NCBI GenBank assembly: GCA_002261195.1 | Contig: MVBO01000032.1 | Span: 65,086 to 129,085 of the forward strand | DNA: 64,000 bases | DNA from: Bifiguratus adelaidae | Lineage: Eukaryota; Mucoromycota; Endogonomycetes; Endogonales | Direction of reading: 5' to 3' | Part shown: positions 36,375 to 46,855 of the stretch, one piece after another | Layout: each line of letters opens with the position of its first letter | How positions within the stretch are numbered: the first letter of the stretch is position 1 | Program-made: the position numbers and the translations under genes | The notes under the pieces: generated by a model | The model's input: the letters and a program-made list of their open reading frames with translations, nothing else | Database searches by the model: none | Told to the model about the DNA's origin: nothing

Positions 36375-37151
36375 CTACTCAATCATCTTGTAAAATACAA
36401 ACATACCAAAAAACATGCCAAAAATGACCAAGAGTTCCTTGTTCGACCCTCGCATAGCCCTGAATTCGCGGATAGTGAGACCGAGAAGGATGGTATCCGA
36501 CAAGAGGAATCCCATATCCCGTTGTAATTTCCCGCTCAAGGTGAGAAGATGGTACCAGCCTTGATCATGGAGAGCGAGGAAGAGATGCAAGATGGATACA
36601 CTCATACTGGCCAGGACGAGCATTCTAGGCACCTTTGCCCCTTTCTCCAAGAGCAAATACACCAGTGCGGTCGGCACAAATTCGGTGGCATTGAAAAACA
36701 TTTGCGTATTGAACATGGGATAGAATTCGTCATTGAGGTAGTTCCAAGTGCACCACCAGTTGTAATAATGACCGTAAAACGCCAGTAGAGACAAAACAAA
36801 GAGCGCATACCGAAAGCGTCCCGTGGTGACAAGATCGACACACCGCCTCGCATACTGTTCAATCAAGAGCGCATAAAGAATGGTCCAGCCAAAGACACGT
36901 AGGGTTGCCGGCGTCATGTTGAAGTAGACTGCTCGGTACATTTTGGTGTCATCCCAGTATTCGCCCTTGAACTGCCGATCCCAACAATCGCAGGTACATG
37001 ATGTTCGGGCGGGTATATAGTCGACTGGTTCAAGGAATAGGATATTAAGATAGACAATTGATACCAAGACCGCCGTTGTCGCAGTATAGACGAGTATAAA
37101 GTGCAGAATACTGCGCAGCGTGCTAGATGACGCTTCAGAGACAAAGACCAT
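36375..37151 (-). CDS. Polytopic membrane protein, family not recognised
   Basis: Single exon, 258 residues from ATG 37151. About seven hydrophobic segments are visible: LHFILVYTATTAVLVSIVYL, LRVFGWTILYALLI, YALFVLSLLAFYGHYYNWW, FVPTALVYLLLE, MLVLASMSVSILHLFLAL, MGFLLSDTILLGLTI and LLVIFGMFFGMFVFY. Between the first two lies a Cys-rich loop, SCTCDCWDRQFKGEYWDD. The frame is clean and the composition is that of a real gene, but I cannot name the family. It converges with the SAM carrier and is divergent from the GPI-PLD-like gene (94 bp between starts). Confidence 0.75.
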   Translation of the reverse strand: MVFVSEASSSTLRSILHFILVYTATTAVLVSIVYLNILFLEPVDYIPARTSCTCDCWDRQFKGEYWDDTKMYRAVYFNMTPATLRVFGWTILYALLIEQYARRCVDLVTTGRFRYALFVLSLLAFYGHYYNWWCTWNYLNDEFYPMFNTQMFFNATEFVPTALVYLLLEKGAKVPRMLVLASMSVSILHLFLALHDQGWYHLLTLSGKLQRDMGFLLSDTILLGLTIREFRAMRGSNKELLVIFGMFFGMFVFYKMIE

Positions 37152-37245
37152 CACGTCCGGAGCCAAAGGCAACGATTACCAAATCGGGTATTCTCTGACA
37201 GCTTGGCATTCCTCTCGTTAAGCACATGCTGAGAAGGTGGCGAGC

Positions 37246-40200
37246 ATGCAGTTATTCATCGCTCTTGCGCTCGTGCTTGCTCCGCCATTGACACTGGGTT
37301 GTGGCATGTAAGTTGTAGAGTTGATTCTTCGTCGCCATGGTCTAACACCCCGGGACTTGCCGCTCAAAGCAACGTTCATATTGAAACGACGCGGAGGGCC
37401 TTGGAACTCTATATACCCACGAATACCTCCCATGTCAAGTATAAAGAGGTTTTAACCGAGTTTGCCGACTATACAAGAGCTGGAAGCTTCTTTCCCGATT
37501 GGTGAGTGAAATGTCCTTGGATCCCGATGCGGTTGGCTCAACCTCGGATGGTTGGATAGGGGGTTCAGCTGTCTTGGATACTCGCAGCAGGCGGAAGATG
37601 GTGAGTGAGGGATGAACAGCCTGTTGATGCGGATCTAAGAATCGTCGAATAGCGCATTGGCCACCGTTTGTGCAAGCGGCTGTACAACATGTGCGGGAAA
37701 CCTATCCGCAGCCATGGGAAAGCGAAGAAGCCAAGGTAAGTGATGCATGTGATCCTGCTCATGAGTCTCACCATGGTCAAGGGCCTCATTGCCTTTGTTT
37801 TTGCTCTCACATCGCATGGCATCGCCGATATTGCTTGGCATAGCTTAACCTGGCTTACCGATGGTTTCATCCAGGCCATGTCGCACTATGATTTTCATGA
37901 CGACTTTGCAGCTGCGCATGGTGTTGCCGATACGGGCGGCGACTTTGTTTTACGTCATGCGCAAGATGTGTCTGATCTTCTGGGCAAACCATGGAAAGTG
38001 CCGGTCAAGGATGTGGAAGCTATCTACAAACGCATGTATGAAACGCGGCAAAATTCGCCACGGATACCCTCTGCTATCCAGATTGGGTTTTGCATGCGAG
38101 CTGGCTATGCGGCGTTACAAGCTGATTTGCGTGTCGGCAAATACTTGTTTGCACGCTATGGACAAATGAGTCCCTTTTTGGTGGAGGGTTTGAATGATTA
38201 TCCAAAAGGAGGTGGGAAGCGACCGGATAGTTGTGATGCCATTGTATTGAACTGTTATTCTTTAGGTGTACAAGACATGAGCGCCTCAGTGGCCAGTTGT
38301 TGGCCAGAACTTGCCAACTGGATGGAAGATGGCGTCCGCGACGACTATCTGTGTTACAAATTTCGGCTATTTTCGATAGAAGAAAGGGAGCGTATGGCGA
38401 AAACGAGAGCCAAGCATCATCACGCACGCATGCATGAGTGGCGTGGAGACCCACAGCTGGCGGAGGCTGTTTTAAGGGATGAAGGATTCAATATCGTCTC
38501 GTCGGCCAGCGAGGACGGCGTGTTAACGCTCTCTTTACAGCCTGTGGCAGAAACATCATCAGCTGACCGTAGATCGCAAAGCGTGTTTTCGAACCCAACT
38601 TACGAGGAATCAAAAGACGACGACAATGCCACTTGCACACCATTGATGTCTGCCGATCTGAGATCGGTCGCTCTGACTTTGAATGCCGAATTCAGTGGTT
38701 TGGGCCAGAGCGTCGTCGTCGGTGATTTCGATCAGGATGGCTTGCCAGACCTCGCGACTTCAGCCCCCTATTATTCACACTCACGCCCGGCGATACCGCA
38801 CATTGGGTCTGTTTTCATTCTAAAGGGCCGTGACAATACAGACGATCTTTTCAACACCGCCAACATTGCCGATATTGCAGATGTCATTCTAGAGGGAGAA
38901 GAGCAGCAATCGCAAGGTCGTTTTGGGTCAGCCATGGCCGTGGTCGACCTGAACAAGGACGGCATTGACGATCTCGTCGTGAGTGCTCCATTCACGGATT
39001 CAAAGAATTGGGATATGCGCGGCAAAGTCTACGTCTTTTGGGGAGAACGCGGCCAAGGTCTATCGTGGGACAGGTCGTCTGTCATTGAGGTACCCGTACG
39101 CGGTAATCTCGAAAAGACCTTTGGGTTTGGGCAAGTTTTGGTTGCTGAAGACCTTGATGGCGATGGGTTCAAGGACCTCCTTATCGGTTGCCCCATGTGC
39201 TTTGGCAAGTGGCTGATGCCTCAGGTAGGTTTCGGCACTGGTTGTTTGACATTGCTGACTGTCAATTGGGCTTGCTCAAACAGGCGGGCGAGATTTTTGC
39301 ATTGCTCGGCTCAGACATACCTTCATCATCGCCACCCGCAACCTTGAGACCGACTTGGTCCATGCACTCGCTGTCCAGCCTACCTTACGAAAACTTTGGG
39401 ACTACCATGACCGTCGCTACGTTGCAGAATCAAACGGTGCTGTTGGTTGGAGCTCCAGGATGGAGACCTCTTGGGACAGCTAGCCGACGTATCGGTCAGG
39501 TGTATGCTTACAACTTGCACAATGGGTTGGATCCAGTCACTCGTTTCGGGATCACCGGCTCCGCAGATCATCAACAGATTGGGACAAAAATACGTGCCAT
39601 TCGCTTACCCAATACGCAAAATGATCAGCTACTGGTCGCTTCACATTTGGAGGAGATTCATCATTCGCCATCCCAAACCTTCTGGCAATCTGGTGTGGTC
39701 CGGCTGATTAACATTACCGATTTGACGTATAATAATGCCATCATTGATTTGGAAGACGAAGAATCAGAATTCAGGGCCGTTTTGGCGCGGCTCGAAGGGA
39801 CACAGCAGGCTTCACATATGGGTTCCGTCTTGGCATCAGAGACTTCAGATACCGTCTGGGTTGGTGAACCGCTGGCGGATTGGGGTAAATATTCGCGAAT
39901 TGGAATAATTGAAGTGCGTAGGCTAAGCTAGAAACCTAGAGCGAGGTCGCGTCTACAAGTGGCAATTCGATTCCAAGGGGGACGAACTTGGGCAGCAATC
40001 TGTCTCGGCTTCCACTATCTGCTACCATACCGGCGAAGAGCAGGTAAAAGTGACAATACACTACCTGTAGGTTGACCTCACGCATCATACTCCAGGCCAG
40101 AGCTGGGTCAAATTTAATCGTAACCGATTTGAATCGCGATGGTTACCCAGACTTGGTCGTGACATCCAAGTATTCTAGCGCCATCCGACAGTAAGTATTG

Positions 40201-40287
40201 GCAAATATGTGTTGCAAGTGCGCAAAAGCGTCTAATATCGACATTCGCAGAGGATCTGGACAAATACACATTATCTATGGCCATTGA
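37246..40287 (+). CDS. GPI-specific phospholipase D-like secreted protein with FG-GAP repeats
   Basis: Probably a secreted enzyme cleaving GPI anchors or phospholipids. Nine exons: 37246-37307, 37370-37501, 37560-37600, 37653-37735, 37782-39224, 39284-39884, 39940-40043, 40096-40190 and 40251-40287, phases consistent, giving 865 residues. A signal peptide (MQLFIALALVLAPPLTLG) precedes the Zn-dependent phospholipase-type domain. That domain starts CGINVHIETTRRALELYI and has AHWPPFVQAAV, FALTSHGIADIAWHSL and MSHYDFHDDF with metal-binding His/Asp. The C-terminal half has integrin-alpha-like FG-GAP/Ca-binding repeats: DFDQDGLPDLATSAP, DLNKDGIDDLVVSAPF, DLDGDGFKDLLIGCP and DLNRDGYPDLVV. This order is that of animal GPLD1. 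The last exons are small but splice cleanly. Confidence 0.88.
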
Positions 40288-40814
40288 GTCTTCCAAACTG
40301 CACTGAAGAGTCGATTGTGCCTTTGCATGTCTCATCATATACATACGCCAGCGCATCGAGAAGCCCTTGCTTCAATCTGTTTATGACTATCTGTGCATTG
40401 GCCGTTGTCAACATCATTTGTAAATTCAATGTCAACGTGTATATGCAGCGGCTCTTGCTATTACTGAACACAGAGTCCGAATAACATATCTAGTCTTTCA
40501 TACGAACTTCCAGACTATATTTCAACACGAATTGTGCCGACCTGCTTACATGTATGTGGGTAGACCGTTACTATATGCCTTTGAACAGTTCTCTGAGGAC
40601 AATGGTCTTCAAGCAGCCATCAAGTGGCCTGCAGTAATTAGATCAGCAACGTAAGGTCAACGCGCTCTTGTGAAAATTAATGTTCGAACATGCGCGTCAT
40701 ATTCTTGCTGAAAACTTCTTTTTCAATACCCCGAAACGAAGTGTAGGAATTGGAAATACTTCATTCTAGATGATTGAGGTTGATATGCTCTAATAATTCA
40801 TGGAAATGCTGTTT
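40288..40814. other. Convergent intergenic
   Basis: About 530 bp, AT-rich, between the GPI-PLD-like gene and the phosphoesterase gene 3' ends. Nothing recognised beyond the probable terminators. Confidence 0.55.
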
Positions 40815-42569
40815 CTAAGCAAGGCTTGCGTAATAAGAATAGTCTTGGTTCAACTTGTAGAAGGGCTGTGGTTGATTACCGAAGGCACCTCCATACCAAA
40901 TGGGCTGCGGGAGTTCCATGGGAGCATCATCTCGCTTCTTGTCGGCAAAGACATGCTCAAACGTCTTGGCCCAAGCGACACGCTGGTTGAACTCGCCAAG
41001 ATCCCAGAATTGTTGCAAGAAATGAAGCATGGAGGAATGGGTGTAGGCTGAATTGTCGGCATACATGGTACCTTGATCATGGATAAGGGTGTTTGCTGGA
41101 ATCCAAGGAGAGATCAAGAAGGCTGGAACTCTGAGGTAAACAACGTTAGATCAGTGTACAGACAGCAATACGTATAAACCTACCGAACACCGAGACGGGT
41201 AAAGTCATAGGTGACATTGTGTCCATCAGACATTCCAGAGAAGTTGATGCCATCACCAGGAGCCGGGACGTTGACGGGAGGTGGGACATGATCAGCAAAT
41301 CCACCGTGCTCGTCGAAGTTCAAAATGATCAAACTGTTAAATGTAACGTCAGGATGATGGATCCGAGTTTCCATTGCTTTTCTTACGTGCTGTCCCAGTA
41401 CTTGGATTGCCTGATTGAGTCGTAAAAGTGCTTGAGCATCAGCTCTCCGGCGGCCATGTTACTGGTAGGATGCATGGAATCGACGGTGCAGCATTCAGGG
41501 TTGATGTAAGAGAATGTGGGAAGAGTACCGTTGGCGAGATCATCGTAAAACTCGCTTGCGTGCACAAGCTTGTCCATGGCATTCTCTTGAACCCACTACG
41601 TACTTATGTCAGTACTAGCCTATGACGCGATATGTCAGTGCTGTGATTTGTCTCACCTGGTACATGTAGCCATCGATAATGTCGGTTTCATAGTACTAAG
41701 GATGAGTATCCTGTCAGCGACCGTCGAATCATTGAACAAAGCATGTCTTACATTCTTCCAGCTAATGTTCTTCTCACTCAAGAGCTCAAAGATGGATTTG
41801 GTGCAGTTGGTTCCAGTGACATTGTTCCAGAGACCAGCAGCTTGGTTGGTGTTATCAACGAAACCACAGGTAGAACCGGAGGTTGCAAATTGACGGTTGG
41901 GGTTAGTTGGTCCTGGGTGCTCAGCATGCTGCGATGTCAATGTCAGCAAAATTTGATACATCACACAGCACCACTCACGTAGTTATCCCAGAACGCAAAA
42001 TTCTTAGCAATGGTGGCAAGAATGGAAGATTTCTCTTGACTGTAAGCCTTGATGACATACGACGCTTCACCAGGAGTCGAATTGTGCATTTCAGCTTCAC
42101 GTTCGATGAAACCACCCATAGTGGGAGTATCTTCGTTGGTAGGAGTCCACTTTTGATAGATTTCGTAGCTAACTCCAGCAAAGTTGTGATCAGGATCCTT
42201 GTAAGGGACTTCTGATTCGTATGGACCAGCGCAAATCGAAAGTGGTTCGCCGTAAACAGTGTAATTGGGATTGGTGTAATCGTTACAGAAAGTCTTGCCC
42301 CTCAAGTTGTCAATGTCGGGATGGAAGTCCCAGTATCCAGCGATGTTATCGAAAGAGTGATTTTCTAACATCAGGTAAACAACATGCTTGATCTACAATG
42401 CAAATTCGATTAGTTAACACCACTTTTTCTCTTTGTATCGATTGAATCATCGACTTGCCTTTCCTCGAAGAGATTCCCAAACATCAGATGATTGGTGGCT
42501 TTTAACCGGCGCAGCAGAGCTGACGGAGCTCAAGGCCAAACCAGCCGCGACAACAAGAGAAAGCTTCAT
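40815..42569 (-). CDS. Secreted phosphoesterase / phospholipase C-type (PF04185 family)
   Basis: Alkaline-phosphatase-superfamily hydrolase acting on phosphomonoesters or phospholipids. Seven exons: 42569-42459, 42392-41979, 41928-41752, 41695-41657, 41595-41387, 41333-41184 and 41130-40815, in phase, giving 471 residues. The signal peptide is MKLSLVVAAGLALSSVSSA. Family motifs: VVYLMLENHSFDNIAGYW (metal site with the catalytic region), FAFWDNY, and ILNFDEHGGFADHVPPP (second metal site). Many N-glycosylation sequons fit secretion. Intron 1 begins GCAAGT, a GC-AG intron. A TATAAAAG lies about 32 bp upstream of the ATG. Phosphatase versus phospholipase cannot be decided. Confidence 0.92.
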
Positions 42570-43297
42570 TGCGACAATGTCACCACAAAGACTATTGATC
42601 CTTTTATATGAGTTATATGAGTTATATTCCGGAAAGCTGGCAATGCTTCACGACGACGGAATGCCACGGTGTAGCGGGAGTACATCAGTACCCTCCCCAC
42701 CTACCTCCGCCTGGCATCACATCGAATGGAGTGAACACGTGTAAGCAGGCGGCGATATCGAAACACAAAAAGGTCTAGTTCAAGCCCCATCAATGTCATG
42801 CACGTGGAGTCAATTAAGTACAGACCAGTACGGACTTTACGTCAGTCGCTATAGTGCAACCCGAAGGATGGATCTTTGCCGACCTTGGATCTGTAAAGAA
42901 ATTGGAAATTCCCATTTCTGGGATTCACCATTGACAACAGATCGACATCCTGCGCGGACTACCGGTACGCTGTACCACCCTTGAGGTGTGTTCAAATTTC
43001 TCGAACGCGGACATGTATATTGAGAGCGGTCTTTTCTAGAGTCGGGTATCTCGTTCACCGATAGCAACCGCAAGCAAACTTTTTAAATATTTAGACTCCG
43101 ATCGAAGCGCGGATGCACGTGGGTACAATAGCTCGAACAGTTTCCAAGAGGACGCTTGGATGCTATTGAGTATCAAAGCTCTAGCTGTTCAAGTATCTTA
43201 CCATTGAGATATGACATAACATTATTGTAGAGATTTTGGCATATGCCGTTTCTATGACAAGGCATGCAAATAATGTACAAGAGTGGTTTGCATGACA
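42570..43297. other. Intergenic
   Basis: About 730 bp. Near the phosphoesterase start are short direct repeats of TTATATGAG (42604-42621, plus a partial third copy), part of a TATA-rich promoter. The rest is AT-rich with no gene recognised. Confidence 0.5.
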
Positions 43298-44794
43298 TTA
43301 CTCTATCGTGTCTAGCTGTGTTGGTTCTTCATGATGATGCCGTACTTGTGATTTGATGGAACTCTTGATGACGTACGCGGTAGCCACCAAGACGCCCATC
43401 CCGCTGAGGCCAATACCAGTATACCAGGCTAGGCGAAATCCGCGTAACACATCATCGGGTGTGCTCCTGTTTGCGTAGACTTGTACCGTGCCAGCAATGC
43501 CCAATCCAATGGAGATGGAATAGTTAACCACCGTATTGACCAAAGATGCTGCAATGCCTTGCTGTTCTCTGGGTACGACATCGCTCAAGATAATGGTAGC
43601 TGCTGGAAAGCTCATGTCCATGCCCCAGGGCATAATGAGGATGGCAACAAAGATCTGAGCCCAATAGATTTGATCCACCGGTGTCGTCGCTGTTAGAACT
43701 GTGCCGACGCAAAATGCCAACATGGCCAGAACCATGATGATACTAGTGCGGATTCGACTGATGAGAAAGCCGGTCGTTACGGCAGCTAAGAATCCCGATA
43801 TCATGACGGGCACAAAGCGTGCTGTGGCGTTCAAAGGTGTTGCTCCTTGCAATGTCTGCATGAATTGCCATAGATAGTATACCCAAATACCGAAACTGCT
43901 CCATCCGGCAGCTATACACGCCAGAATAAAGCCTGTGTCACCAGAGAGAAGATTGGTGGGGATGAGCGGATCGGTGACACGCGTTTCGATGAAGGCGAAT
44001 AGTATGAATAAGAGTATGCCGATGATGAGTAGAATAAAGACCGAAGGGTCATCCCAGCCAACCGAAGGCGCTTGATTCCAAGCTACATTGACGAGAATTA
44101 AACCAGCAACGCCGGTGAGGGAACCGGCAAAATCAAACTGGTGCTTTCCTGACGGATCCTTGGGTTCCCTGTCCATCCTTGGAATGACCGGGATGCTCAG
44201 AACGGCCACAAATACACACGCAATGGCCATCACCCAGTAGCCCCATGGCCACCAAGCCAGCTGAGCAAACAAGCTCGAGAACAAGGCGCCAAGAACAAAT
44301 CCACCGGGAGCAGCCGCACCAAAGAGACTAAAGACCATATTCTTTCGTGGACCTGGTGGATAGGCGTGGCCGAGAATAGCCAGAGCATTCGGCAACGTAA
44401 ACGCTGGTCCAATACCTTGCAAAGCACGACAAATGTCGAAAAAGATGCTTGATCCAGAATAGACGCTTACACCAGCGATCAGAGACCACAAGCCGAACCA
44501 GAGAAATCCAAGGACAAACATGAGCTTGTGACCGTACATGTCGCCAAGGCGACCAGCGATCAGGATAAAGGTGCCGACGGTCAGACTGTAGGCTGCCGGA
44601 AACCACGAAAGCTGGCCGATGGGTAAATTCCCAAAAGATTCTCCTATGATGTGTAAAGGAGCGATCGCTTGTCCAAGTCCAGCTTGAGTCAACAATTGAG
44701 CACTAATGATACATAGCACAAACACTGCTTCCTGTAGTTTTGAAAAGTCCTCGGATGCATAGTGTTCCGCCCTGTGCTCAGCTGCTTTAGCCAT
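43298..44794 (-). CDS. MFS drug/solute exporter, DHA2-type (14 TM)
   Basis: Single exon, 498 residues, proton-coupled exporter of the major facilitator superfamily, plasma membrane by family. About 14 hydrophobic helices. Motif A region GRLGDMYGHK follows the second helix, and motif C-like GAAAPGGFVLGALFSSL marks drug:H+ antiporters. A later block is FPAATIILSDVVPREQQG. It resembles ATR1-like exporters, but the substrate cannot be read. Neighbours are two decayed enzyme genes and a Zn2Cys6 regulator on the same strand, so it may be the surviving transporter of a lost metabolic cluster. Confidence 0.92.
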   Translation of the reverse strand: MAKAAEHRAEHYASEDFSKLQEAVFVLCIISAQLLTQAGLGQAIAPLHIIGESFGNLPIGQLSWFPAAYSLTVGTFILIAGRLGDMYGHKLMFVLGFLWFGLWSLIAGVSVYSGSSIFFDICRALQGIGPAFTLPNALAILGHAYPPGPRKNMVFSLFGAAAPGGFVLGALFSSLFAQLAWWPWGYWVMAIACVFVAVLSIPVIPRMDREPKDPSGKHQFDFAGSLTGVAGLILVNVAWNQAPSVGWDDPSVFILLIIGILLFILFAFIETRVTDPLIPTNLLSGDTGFILACIAAGWSSFGIWVYYLWQFMQTLQGATPLNATARFVPVMISGFLAAVTTGFLISRIRTSIIMVLAMLAFCVGTVLTATTPVDQIYWAQIFVAILIMPWGMDMSFPAATIILSDVVPREQQGIAASLVNTVVNYSISIGLGIAGTVQVYANRSTPDDVLRGFRLAWYTGIGLSGMGVLVATAYVIKSSIKSQVRHHHEEPTQLDTIE

Positions 44795-45099
44795 GATCCA
44801 CGAGGATCAAAAGGGAACAAACAGTTTCAGGCTGAGCAATTGAAAAACTCGGATTTGGCTGATTAAGCCAACGGATCATGCCAAGGAACGGTCACAACAG
44901 TTGACTTGACTTCACGGCCATTCTCATTTGAAGCGCGCATTAGCGGGCCTTACCTGGATGCGCGTCGACTAGTCACTCCGTAGAGCGACAGAAGATAAGA
45001 TTTCATCGGCTGTCCCAGGTCAGCGGTCATGAATGCTTCGCTCATTGACAAGGACGTTACCGCTTCTGGCACACATTGCTCACCTTTGACTCGCCTGCC
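44795..45099. other. Intergenic, MFS promoter
   Basis: About 305 bp separating the divergent MFS gene and the dehydrogenase relic. Nothing specific recognised. Confidence 0.5.
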
Positions 45100-45565
45100 C
45101 ATTCCACAACCAGATCGCGGCTCTTATGCTGATCAAAGTATCCACTTCTGCAATCAGCCCGAGTGATGCGCTCAGCGCTGCCGGTGGGTTCCCTCGCGTC
45201 CCCGGACATGACTTTGCTGGTGTCGTCTTCAGCCCGCTATGATCAGCACGTGGATGGCACGAGCGGGAACAATTTCTCGTTTTGATCGGAATGGTGCCCA
45301 CGCAGAGTATTGCCTAGTGGCAGAAGACGCTGTTGCGGGCCACGCCCAAGCACCTGTCGTTTGTTCAGGCGGTGAACGTCCGTGTTCAGTTTACGACATC
45401 CTCTATGCGCTCACACGCGCTCAGGTCACGCAAGCAGATATCGTCCTTCTCGTTCTGGGTATGACAGGGTCCCTAGATAGTGCGGTCGGTCAGCTAGGAC
45501 GTGCCAAAGGCTTCAAAGTGATGCACGGCTTCACGGACGCGAAACTCAACTTCCGCTTATCGTAA
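45100..45565 (+). pseudogene. Zinc-type alcohol dehydrogenase / quinone oxidoreductase relic
   Basis: Decayed medium-chain dehydrogenase/reductase. Recognisable pieces in order: SPSDALSAAGGFPRVPGHDF (GroES-like substrate domain) near 45155-45220, a stop near 45240, then NGAHAEYCLVAEDAV, and the Rossmann segment LVLGMTGSLDSAVGQLGRAK at about 45450-45510. The usual GxxGGVG pattern is degraded to GMTGSLD. The frame is broken and the C-terminal third is missing, so no enzyme is made. Confidence 0.75.
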
Positions 45566-46320
45566 TCGTAATTCATACGTTCTCCTCCCAAACAGTTCTC
45601 AAACGAGGATTGTTGGACCCGTTCAATCCGGCCCAGGCAAATCCTTCTATCCGATCCAAGGAGTAGGGAAGCAATCGCCCATGTGTCCGAGAATGATCTC
45701 GAGACGCGGAAATCGATCAAAGAGATCGCTCATCTTAAAGTCTCAGGAAATGTGCCCCACAATCGGCATGCCATCCCCGACCATAGATTGACAGGAAGCC
45801 TTGAGCTTGTGCGGAGAAGCTACATTGACAATGCGTCGCCATTTCATCGGTAGGATATGTCGGATGAAAATAGATATGCACATTAAGTTCTTGCGCTCGC
45901 TCGAAGAAGGGCTAGTACGACGAATCATCGAAGAGTTTTACCGTGGGCATGGTCAGGGATCAGCGTACCCACATAGTGAATTTCCTTGATACATTGAGGT
46001 AGTTCTTTAGTCGCCTCGGCCCGATCTGCCATCGGTAACAATGCGAACCCTGCGAATCGATTATTGCTTTTCACACCTTCATAAAGTTCGTCGTTGATCT
46101 TTCAGGCAACATCCGGAAGTACAGGTCCTGGAGTATGAAAAATCACTTGAAGCGAAACGTTTCCTTCTTCCATGTCTTGTAGATGTTCTTCACCAAAGGA
46201 TGCGAGCTTTCGGATGGCAGAAGGTGTGATGAAAGGGTCGTTCTTGTCCCCCCAACCGGGAGGTATAGATGCCACAATGTATTTCGCCATAAAGTGCACC
46301 TTCAGCGTGATTAATGGCCA
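45566..46320 (-). pseudogene. Amidohydrolase-2 (decarboxylase-type) relic
   Basis: Decayed gene of the amidohydrolase family that includes aromatic acid (for example resorcylate or carboxyvanillate) decarboxylases. Pieces in order on the minus strand: LASFGEEHLQDMEEGNVSLQ (46102-46350 frame), an in-frame TGA, then NRFAGFALLPMADRAEATKE, ECIKE-like QCIKEIHYVGTLI, FFERAQELNVHIYFHPTYP in a shifted frame, and FDRFPRLEIILGHMGD, which carries the family's GHMGE-type metal or substrate loop. At least two stops and two frameshifts are present. Confidence 0.78.
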
Positions 46321-46855
46321 CATGATTGATCTTCTCATACAATGGATCACATATGAATGATGTTAAGTACTCACCCGTTACAATAGCGGAGGAATTATGC
46401 CCCGCTTAATTTGGGGATATGTGGTTTCGGGTATCCCTTGTTTTTGACGCCCGATGCCGATGTTGGGAGTCCAACCCTCGTATTCACCATGTCGCTGCTT
46501 ATGAGCTAAAATGACAGATCGATAAGGAGTATTACATGTTAGCTTGGCCAATTGCCTGCTTGAAACAACATGACCAAGAACCAAACACGTCCGACAGCCA
46601 TCCCCGAGTAGCGTAACTAGCACCTCTCTGTCATTAAAAAGACACAGAACAAAGTCCAGCATGGAAGGAGATTGATCTCATCTATCTGCTTTACAAATAA
46701 TTTATCATCGTGCTGCCAGGTAAACCATTCAAGGACGCCTGGCAAATGTGAGCTGTAGACTCTCGTCAGAAGCGCAACGCCTTGTGCGGAAATGGATCGC
46801 ACTCCTTCTTTTTCCGCTCATGATAAGCATAAGGCAAAGTCTGATAAGATCAACA
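46321..46855. other. Intergenic / 3' flank of Zn2Cys6 gene
   Basis: About 530 bp. It may contain a small 3' exon of the regulator: GTAATACTT near 46860-46875 could be a donor. I cannot support one. Nothing else recognised. Confidence 0.4.
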
